59,546 bases of DNA, taken from the IMG/VR virus record IMGVR_UViG_3300042452_000420, positions 1 through 59,546 of that record; one strand, given 5' to 3'. The first letter of the stretch is position 1. Each line of letters starts with the position of its first letter. This DNA comes from a virus. Shown here one piece after another: positions 53,936-59,546 of the stretch. Position numbers and translations under genes: made by a program. The notes beneath the pieces are model-generated. The model had not been told where the DNA came from. It was given only the letters and a program-made list of their open reading frames with translations, and ran no database searches.

Positions 53936-55948
53936 ATGGCCGAACAAAACCCACTCGCTCCAATTGCCAAACGCTGGCTGGAGTGCGTGAAACAGGGCGA
54001 AAAACACAAAAAGCCTTTTGCGGATGACGCCAAGGAGGCCATGGGGTTCTATGCCTCTGACCCGGAGGCGATGTGGGGTCCGGAAACCAGCCGGTCCTAC
54101 AACAAGGGCATCGATGCGCCGGCGATGCGCATTTGCGTCAACCGGGTGTGGGAAGCCGTGCGTCTGTTCAGTTCGGTCATCCACCACCGCAACCCCACCC
54201 GGGCGGTGAACGCCAAGCAGTACCCTGTTGTCCCGCCGCATTTGCTTGGTATTTTTCCACAGCCGCCGGTTCCCCAGATGGGGCCTGACGGCCCTGTGAT
54301 GGGGCCGGACGGCCAGCCGGTGATGATGCCCGATCCCGGGATGCAGCAGTACCAGCAGGGCATGCAGCAGCAGATGTTCGCTCAAGAGCGGCGTGGCATT
54401 ATTGCCAAGCTCTTGGAAGACTACCTGAACTACACACCCAACGAACTGGATCTGAAGAAGCATTCCCGCAAGGTGGTGGAAGAGGCGTTCATCAAAGGCG
54501 CTGGCGTGTGGTGGCATGAGCTGTACCAGCCGCCGGGGTCTTCGGTGAAGATGGCCGGCTCCTTCTATGACTCCGTAGACAATCTGGTGTGGGATCCGGA
54601 CGCCGACGAGTTTGAGGACATCCGCTGGGCTGCGCGCAAACGTGTCCAGCCGGTGGACGAAGTGGCTGCGAAGTTCGGCCTGACCCGCGAGGATCTGAAG
54701 GGCCACATCGAATCCTACTCGTCCCGCGCAGATGAAAATGAACGCGGGTATGAGTTCCGCAAGAAGAACGGCAAGACCAACGACCTGATCTGCTACTGGG
54801 AGATTTATTCCAAGACTGGGTTTGGTGATCGGCTAAAGGACGCCGACAAGGATCTCAGGGGCAAGTTCGATGCGCTTGGCGTGAACTGCTACATCGTTGT
54901 CGCAGAGGGCGTGGACTTCCCATTGAACCTCCCCCCTGCCCTTCTCCAAGAAGAAGTAGACGAGACTGGCATCCCGCAGGAGATGTTCATGCGGGCCCAG
55001 TGGCCCATTCCATTTTGGGCGGAACCGGCGGGCTGGCCGTTTACGTTGCTCGCGTGGCACGGCAAGCCGGGCTACTCTTGGCCGATCTCGCTGATTCGCC
55101 CTGGTATTGGGGAATTGCGGTTCATCAATTGGGCGATGTCCTTCCTTGCCACCAGGATTGCAGTGTCTTCGCAAACGCTGATCGGCGTGGCAAAGAGCGC
55201 GGACCCAGACCTGAAGGCGAAGATCCTGGACAAGGGCGAGAAGGGATTCAACATCATTGAAATCTCCGAAGCCGTTGGCCGGAGCGTGAACGATGTCATC
55301 AGCGTGTTCCAAGTTCCTGGTGTCACCCAGGACATGTACAACATCATTGCCGAGGTGACGGCCCTCTTCGACCGGCGCGTGGGCCTTACTGAACTGTTGT
55401 ACGGCATGACCAGAAATCAGTTCCGGTCGGCTGCAGAAGCGCAGGTGAAGGCTGAACAGATCAGTGTGCGCCCGGACGATTATGCAAATATTCTGGAAGA
55501 CGCATTGTCCGAGGTCGCCCGCAAGGAAGCATTGCTTGCGCGGTGGTTGATCTATCCGCAAGATGTTGCGCCGGTCTTGGGACCGATGGCTGCGCAAGCG
55601 TGGCGGATGCATGTCCAGGGCGAGTCTCCGGATGCGATTGTCAGAGAGTACGACTACCGCGTTGAGGCTGGCAGCGCTCGCAAGCCGAACATCGCAACCC
55701 GCATTGAGAACATCACGCAGGCCATGCAGATTTTGGCTCCGATCTCGCAGGGCTTGCTCCAGGCCGGCAGGCCGGAACTGTTCAATGCCCTCTTGGAGGA
55801 TTGGGGCAAGGCCATGCAAGTGGATGTCACTCGCTACATGGTTCCGCCCCCGCCTCCGCCGCCACAGCAACCCCCGGGCGGGCCTCCTGGCCAAGAGGGC
55901 CAGCCTCCAGAAGAGCCTCCGCAGGAGCAAGCACCCCCGCCGCAATAA
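53936..55948 (+). CDS. Portal protein
   Basis: A 670-residue protein with TAAGAGG before ATG 53936. Order and composition fit large podovirus-type portals: an N-terminal MGFYASDPEAMWG segment, RICVNRVWEAVRLFSSVIHH, a crown/wing region with DLICYWEIYSKTGFGDRL, FITLLAWHGKPGYSWP-like beta sequence, FINWAMSFLATRIAVSSQTL, a FDRRVGLTELLYGMTRNQFR helix and a Pro/Gln tail (residues 625-670). It forms the dodecameric DNA channel and docks the terminase. Place right after terL supports it strongly. Confidence 0.85.
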   Translation: MAEQNPLAPIAKRWLECVKQGEKHKKPFADDAKEAMGFYASDPEAMWGPETSRSYNKGIDAPAMRICVNRVWEAVRLFSSVIHHRNPTRAVNAKQYPVVPPHLLGIFPQPPVPQMGPDGPVMGPDGQPVMMPDPGMQQYQQGMQQQMFAQERRGIIAKLLEDYLNYTPNELDLKKHSRKVVEEAFIKGAGVWWHELYQPPGSSVKMAGSFYDSVDNLVWDPDADEFEDIRWAARKRVQPVDEVAAKFGLTREDLKGHIESYSSRADENERGYEFRKKNGKTNDLICYWEIYSKTGFGDRLKDADKDLRGKFDALGVNCYIVVAEGVDFPLNLPPALLQEEVDETGIPQEMFMRAQWPIPFWAEPAGWPFTLLAWHGKPGYSWPISLIRPGIGELRFINWAMSFLATRIAVSSQTLIGVAKSADPDLKAKILDKGEKGFNIIEISEAVGRSVNDVISVFQVPGVTQDMYNIIAEVTALFDRRVGLTELLYGMTRNQFRSAAEAQVKAEQISVRPDDYANILEDALSEVARKEALLARWLIYPQDVAPVLGPMAAQAWRMHVQGESPDAIVREYDYRVEAGSARKPNIATRIENITQAMQILAPISQGLLQAGRPELFNALLEDWGKAMQVDVTRYMVPPPPPPPQQPPGGPPGQEGQPPEEPPQEQAPPPQ

Positions 55949-55949
55949 C

Positions 55950-56486
55950 ATGGATATCCCTCGCCAGATCCGAGACGCCGGCCACGAGGCCGTTGAGACG
56001 TACAAGAAGGCTCTCCCCCATGGAGAGCGTTGGGCGGAAATGTGCGCCCTCCAGATCGCCCCCGGAACAAGGGGTACGGACAGGGCATTCATGGAAGGCC
56101 GCTACAACAACCAGCAACTGGATAGCATGCCGAAGCTCTCGGCTCAGTGGATGGTCAAAGAGGCCAAGGCGGCCGGGATAAACATATCGGGCAAATACTA
56201 CTGCGGCGGCATCGCGGACAAGCGTGCGTGGAGGGATCCAGAAGCCTGGGTGTCCTCGTCGGACGATGTCCTGCGTGTAGCCCAGAAGCGTAGACTGGTG
56301 GTCAAAGGTTCAGTACAATATGACCCTGGCTCTGTGGATCCCCCGAAACGCAAGCTGATGAACGAAAAGATCCTCCGCCGCGAGGTGGCGACGGAGATGA
56401 AGCGGCGCCCCGGTGCAAAGGCCGGCGAGGTCCGCGAACGAATCATTGAGAAACACGCCTACCGACCGAAAGGAAGAAACGTATGA
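55950..56486 (+). CDS. Hypothetical protein after the portal
   Basis: A 178-residue protein from ATG 55950, one base after the portal stop; no strong ribosome binding site, so translation may be coupled. It has AGHEAVETYKKALPHGERWA, then FMEGRYNNQQLDSMPKL, KYYCGGIADKRAWRDPEAWV and a basic helical C-terminus (EMKRRPGAKAGEVRERIIEK). It could be a DNA- or virion-binding protein. No named family. Confidence 0.5.
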   Translation: MDIPRQIRDAGHEAVETYKKALPHGERWAEMCALQIAPGTRGTDRAFMEGRYNNQQLDSMPKLSAQWMVKEAKAAGINISGKYYCGGIADKRAWRDPEAWVSSSDDVLRVAQKRRLVVKGSVQYDPGSVDPPKRKLMNEKILRREVATEMKRRPGAKAGEVRERIIEKHAYRPKGRNV

Positions 56487-56812
56487 CCGCCAGTATTGAA
56501 CGCTTTTCCACCACCGCCGTGATCACGGCCGGCTCCTCTGCAAACACCCTCACACCCAGGTTTCCGTTTGACCGCTGGGCCGGCGGCGGTGTTTTGATCG
56601 GCGCCACCAACAGTGCCACGCAGATCAACTGGCATGCCTCCATTGGTCCGGAAAGCACCCCGCTCCAGATTCGATCAGACGGCTCTGCTGTGACCACGGC
56701 CGTAACCGATGGAGCCCACCCGATTCCGGATGCCTGCTTTGGCTTCCCCTACATCGCCCCGGTGATCGTCGGCGCCACAACCTGCGCCATGACTGTCACG
56801 CTGAAGGGCTAG
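56483..56812 (+). CDS. Small beta-type virion protein
   Basis: A 109-residue protein in ATGA overlap. It is rich in Thr, Ala, Ser and Gly with alternating strands: STTAVITAGSSANTLTPRFP, GGVLIGATNSATQINWHASI and APVIVGATTCAMTVTLKG. It resembles small jelly-roll-like decoration or fibre proteins. It begins the surface-protein block that ends the window. Confidence 0.5.
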   Translation: MTASIERFSTTAVITAGSSANTLTPRFPFDRWAGGGVLIGATNSATQINWHASIGPESTPLQIRSDGSAVTTAVTDGAHPIPDACFGFPYIAPVIVGATTCAMTVTLKG

Positions 56813-56839
56813 TCTCTCTCTCACCACAAGAGCGCACCT

Positions 56840-57715
56840 ATGTCCCCGATGAGCCCGAGACTGCTTCGCCCCCGCTCATCTGGCCTCCACCCGGAGGCTG
56901 CGTCGTGGCGTACTCGCGTCGTCGATAACGGCGGCACAGTCTCGGCCGCGACACTGAAGGCCGTTTCCGACCTGTGCCGAGCAATCGACAGCGCCGGTAT
57001 ACGCAGTCGCTTTCTGCGTTTGAATGTTTTTGCGGGCGACAACCTGTCGGCCGTGCTGGTGCCGCTGTTTCGGGGCGCGAGCCTGAGCGGAGCGCAGTAC
57101 GGACTTACGACGGACGCAAATGTATCCGCCGGGCCGTTTGTCAGTGGCGACTACACGCTGGCGACGGGACTCACCGGCAACGGGAGCAGTAAATACCTAC
57201 AGACCGGCCTCAGGCTGGATCAACTGCCCGCAGGCATCGAAACAGACGGGCATTTGTCTGTGTATGTTCGGACGACGCCGAATAACAACGCCATGATTTC
57301 CAGTTATTCGTTTCATTCGACCACTGCGGCGGATCGGCATCGGTACGAGATGGTGCCAAACAATTTCACGTTTGGGCGCGAAACCGGGCAGGCTGGCCCG
57401 TCGTCTCCAACGTATCCGGCATTGCAGGTCGGCAGCCGTTCGTCGGCATCGTCGATGTTTACCTATCACAATGGCGTAGCAGGCAGCGAACTAACCTCCT
57501 CTATCACGCCCGTCGCAACGAGCATTCCTTTCACCGTGTTCGCCCGCAATCTTGTAACGGGCACGCCGCCGACGGCTGGCTCATACAGCCCGACGCTTTA
57601 TTTCTCTGGTGCGCTTGGGTCGTATTCGATTGGGCGATCTCTGAACGCCACTGAAGTCACCCGATACACCAATGCGATGAACACATTCATGGCGGCGCTG
57701 GGACGCAACGTATGA
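56840..57715 (+). CDS. LamG/ConA-like lectin-fold protein
   Basis: A 291-residue protein from ATG 56840. Residues 30-60 hold GTVSAATLKAVSDLCRAIDS, a conserved opener in phage and bacterial surface proteins. Then come VPLFRGASLSGAQYGLTTDA, the lectin-type GLTGNGSSKYLQTGL, HLSVYVRTT and a late SIGRSLNATEVTRYTNAMNT helix. The beta-sandwich with a C-terminal GRSL.. EV..Y..AM segment is typical of LamG-like domains. It is probably exposed on the virion and binds host glycans. It overlaps the next gene by ATGA. Confidence 0.65.
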   Translation: MSPMSPRLLRPRSSGLHPEAASWRTRVVDNGGTVSAATLKAVSDLCRAIDSAGIRSRFLRLNVFAGDNLSAVLVPLFRGASLSGAQYGLTTDANVSAGPFVSGDYTLATGLTGNGSSKYLQTGLRLDQLPAGIETDGHLSVYVRTTPNNNAMISSYSFHSTTAADRHRYEMVPNNFTFGRETGQAGPSSPTYPALQVGSRSSASSMFTYHNGVAGSELTSSITPVATSIPFTVFARNLVTGTPPTAGSYSPTLYFSGALGSYSIGRSLNATEVTRYTNAMNTFMAALGRNV

Positions 57716-58026
57716 CGCTTTCTGAACTGACGCTCCCGATCAGCCTTGCCGACGCTCGCGGGCTGGCCCTCGTCTTCACGCCCGCGCTGGCTGGCAGGCT
57801 CGCGGAACTGCACGCGCAATACGGCTCGCCCAACTGCGTGCCCTTTCCTCGCACGCTGACCGATGGGCGGCTCATGCTGTACGCGGACGTTCTCACAGAG
57901 ATCGGGCCGGGCGGATTGCTGGAGGCAATGTGGGCCGCAGCGGATAAGGCCGTGCTGGGGCAGGCGGTTGAAGTGCTGCCCTGGTCGGAGGCGGTGGCAT
58001 TGCTCCCGCCCGATCCGGTGGTGTGA
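57712..58026 (+). CDS. Hypothetical small protein of the surface block
   Basis: A 104-residue protein in ATGA overlap. It reads LTLPISLADARGLALVFTPA, AGRLAELHAQYGSPNC and GGLLEAMWAAADKAVLGQAV: helical, hydrophobic-neutral, no motif. It lies between two lectin-fold genes and may be a chaperone or assembly factor for them, but this is inference from position. Confidence 0.45.
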   Translation: MTLSELTLPISLADARGLALVFTPALAGRLAELHAQYGSPNCVPFPRTLTDGRLMLYADVLTEIGPGGLLEAMWAAADKAVLGQAVEVLPWSEAVALLPPDPVV

Positions 58027-58054
58027 CGCTCTTCACCTTAGAGAGAGCCGTTCG

Positions 58055-58834
58055 ATGCCGATGAATCCGCGACTGTTGCGCCCACTCGCCCGACGGCAGG
58101 CTTCTGCGCCTCCCTTCTCGCCGTCCTCCGTTGCGGGTCTTGTGGGCTGGTACGACGCCAGCGACCTCGCCACACTGTTTCAGAACTCCAACGGCACGGG
58201 GGCGGTTGGAGGCGACGATCCAGTTGGTTACTGGCAGGACAAGAGCGGCACGGGAAATCACGCCACGCAGTCAGGCTCAACTTCGCTCAAACCCACACTC
58301 GCCACAGCCTCCACCAACGGCAAGGCGTCTCTTTCGTTCGACAATGATTCGTTGCAGTGTTTGAAGTTTGCGGCGAATCCGCTCGCAGGAAGTGCCGCTG
58401 GCACGGCGTTCTACGTTTGTCGCGGCGATCTTGGGGAGGACGCCTGCATCGGCCACCCGCTGGCGAAGTTCGGAGACACTGTTGATGCCGACCATTATCC
58501 GTGCGGAGGTTTTGATCACTATTCCTCATTCGGCAGGGACACGCGATTCAGTTTTTCATACGACCCGCCATTTACATCGACGCACGTTGGGGTTGTTATG
58601 TCCCGCTCTGCCGACTGGCGATTCTGGTTTAAGGACACGCTGGCGACTACAAAAACCGGCAGCGCCGTCTCTTGGGGAAGTTTCGCAAGCATTGGCGGCA
58701 ACGGCAATGAATCTGCTGCGGCGTTCTACTACCCTGGAGTTGTGTGCGAGGTTTTGCTTTACGCGGCGGCTGTTTCGGACGCAGACCGCGCGACGATCAC
58801 AAACTACCTTGTATCGAAATGGGGGATCGCGTGA
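58055..58834 (+). CDS. LamG-like lectin-fold protein (WYDASD type)
   Basis: A 259-residue protein from ATG 58055 (GAGAGAG upstream). It carries the opener SVAGLVGWYDASDLATLFQN, then VGYWQDKSGTGNHATQSG and a Ser/Gly-rich beta sandwich to AAVSDADRATITNYLVSKWG. WYDASD ... WQDKSG is a pattern I know from phage and planctomycete surface proteins. It probably binds carbohydrates on the host. It shares the MxPRLLRP start with the other lectin-fold gene at 56840, a sign of duplication. Confidence 0.7.
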   Translation: MPMNPRLLRPLARRQASAPPFSPSSVAGLVGWYDASDLATLFQNSNGTGAVGGDDPVGYWQDKSGTGNHATQSGSTSLKPTLATASTNGKASLSFDNDSLQCLKFAANPLAGSAAGTAFYVCRGDLGEDACIGHPLAKFGDTVDADHYPCGGFDHYSSFGRDTRFSFSYDPPFTSTHVGVVMSRSADWRFWFKDTLATTKTGSAVSWGSFASIGGNGNESAAAFYYPGVVCEVLLYAAAVSDADRATITNYLVSKWGIA

Positions 58835-59205
58835 CTTGGTCGTTCAGGGTAGCGATTGTCGTTCCTGCATCCGCCTTGCAGGCGGCCGAGTCGCTCGCGG
58901 CTAGCGTTGAGCCGGACCCGTCATGCACAGGGCCGCACTTCCGGATTGAACTGTCTGGCGACGGCCAGCGACCTGCATCCCACCGGGCTCTCTGCACGTT
59001 GGCGACAGATGAAATGGTCGCCGCAATGTCGGCGGCATTGCCGAATCTTCCCGGCGTGATGTTTTGGCGATGGAGCGATGATGGATTGCAGAATTCAAAC
59101 GTGACTCAGGTTTCTGGGCAGGCGTGGTCTTTTGACGCCAGCCTAGACGCGGCCGGTTTGCAGACGGTGCGGGCCGTTACGCCGTGTCCGAGTTGCCCGC
59201 ACTGA
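58831..59205 (+). CDS. Hypothetical protein of the surface block
   Basis: A 124-residue protein with a GTG start in GTGA overlap and GGGGGA upstream. It is alpha-beta: RVAIVVPASALQAAESLAAS, then FRIELSGDGQRPASH, TDEMVAAMSAALPNLPGVMF and WRWSDDGL. The pattern of one strand, one helix and repeats resembles small tail or fibre accessory proteins. Unknown function. Confidence 0.45.
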   Translation: MTWSFRVAIVVPASALQAAESLAASVEPDPSCTGPHFRIELSGDGQRPASHRALCTLATDEMVAAMSAALPNLPGVMFWRWSDDGLQNSNVTQVSGQAWSFDASLDAAGLQTVRAVTPCPSCPH

Positions 59206-59377
59206 CGCTCTTGCACCAGAGTACGGCAATCGCAGTTTGCGATACCGGCCAAACAACCGGCCACGCCTGTTACGGAACCTATGCCAGAGACGTTGCACAG
59301 CATAGGTTCCGTAACGGCCAGCAAACAGGCCGCAAAACAGCATTGCGCCCGATGGACAGGGCGGTAGAATCTGAGCC
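59206..59377. repeat. Intergenic region with strong 16-base inverted repeat
   Basis: GTTACGGAACCTATGC (59269-59284) and GCATAGGTTCCGTAAC (59300-59315) are perfect inverted repeats around a 15-base loop. Further GGCC-rich short repeats flank them (two ACCGGCC copies at 59244-59262 and CGGCC/GGCCG at 59315-59332). No T run follows, so it is not a classic terminator. It may be a bidirectional stop, a regulator site or a processing or packaging signal. Confidence 0.6.
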
Positions 59378-59546
59378 ATGCCGACCGTCACGCTCCGCTA
59401 CCGATTGCCCGACGAACAGAGCGAGTACGATGCCGCGAGGCTGGGCGGCGAGGCTCTGTCAACGCTCTGGGAGATTGACCAGCATTGCCGCTCGCTGCTC
59501 AAGCATGGCAGCCCAACGGCAGAGCAGCGGGAACTAGCGGAGGAGA
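59378..59546 (+). CDS. Partial gene at the window end
   Basis: The frame opens at ATG 59378 and runs off the window after 56 codons: MPTVTLRYRLPDEQSEYDAA, then LSTLWEIDQHCRSLLKHG and TAEQRELAEE. It resembles a small helical protein type seen in bacteria and phages. No Shine-Dalgarno is clear. If the molecule is circular, the frame continues into the window start and stops at 78-80, giving about 82 residues. Confidence 0.5.
   Translation, partial: MPTVTLRYRLPDEQSEYDAARLGGEALSTLWEIDQHCRSLLKHGSPTAEQRELAEE

Noticed and set aside
54833-56092. Long minus-strand open frame (419 codons) opposite the portal
   Set aside because: Arg/Leu-rich shadow of the portal gene with no recognisable motif.
1-59546. 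CRISPR array, diversity-generating retroelement, retron or transposase
   Set aside because: No regularly spaced repeats, no reverse transcriptase motif (YxDD) and no DDE or HUH transposase pattern were seen in the translated frames.

Overview
This window looks like most or all of the genome of a temperate, tailed, double-stranded DNA phage (or its prophage form). It encodes a large terminase, portal, scaffold, HK97-type major capsid protein, head-tail and tail proteins, large ejectable internal virion proteins and a tyrosine integrase. I see no tape-measure gene, sheath or baseplate set. The connector-like, propeller-like and internal-protein genes next to each other suggest a short-tailed (podovirus-like) particle. 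The DNA is GC-rich by eye. Host assignment is inference: LamG-type WYDASD proteins, very cysteine-rich small proteins and a conserved CNTRA/WCEKN protein remind me of planctomycete genomes and their phages. No host gene in the window proves it.

Layout. Positions 290-14881 (+) hold the tail and internal-virion block: an Ig-like protein, a connector-like protein, a tail protein in two overlapping frames, a collagen-like fibre protein and a series of Ala/Gly/Gln-rich proteins, ending in a 1190-residue putative ejection protein. A convergent integrase follows (14871-15707, -). Positions 16047-20686 (+) form a recombination and replication module: RecE-like exonuclease, ERF annealing protein, SSB, an SF2 helicase split over two frames, an HTH-like protein and a PD-(D/E)XK protein. 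Positions 20690-25759 carry tiny membrane peptides, an AlpA-like protein and many nucleases (GIY-YIG, two HNH-type, SNase-like, resolvase-like). Positions 22351-30188 also carry an unusual set of peptidases: an exported HEXXH protein, a subtilisin and a papain-like enzyme, mixed with small membrane or secreted proteins. No muramidase, amidase or transglycosylase was recognised, so this set is the best candidate for the lysis function. A sigma-factor-like gene (30139-30762, +) runs head-on into a serine recombinase (30548-31327, -).

Positions 31331-40086 (-) are a tightly packed run of more than 30 very small genes, nearly all with strong Shine-Dalgarno sites. They look like the early or accessory operon, read from a divergent regulatory region at 40087-40417. 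That region holds two 24-base direct repeats and opposed promoters. To its right (+) come an unknown 283-residue protein, a terminator, a protein with 25 cysteines in 108 residues, conserved small phage proteins, then scaffold (45280), major capsid protein (46320), two capsid-accessory proteins, a terminator, Pro/Gln-rich structural proteins, a glycosyltransferase, terminase small and large subunits, portal (53936) and lectin-like LamG proteins. The last gene (59378) runs off the window. If the molecule is circular it stays open across the junction and stops at position 80.

The genes are packed with ATGA, GTGA, TAATG and TGATG overlaps, which implies translational coupling through long operons. 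I recognised no DNA polymerase, primase or CI-like repressor, so replication probably relies on host enzymes plus the phage helicase, SSB and recombinases.
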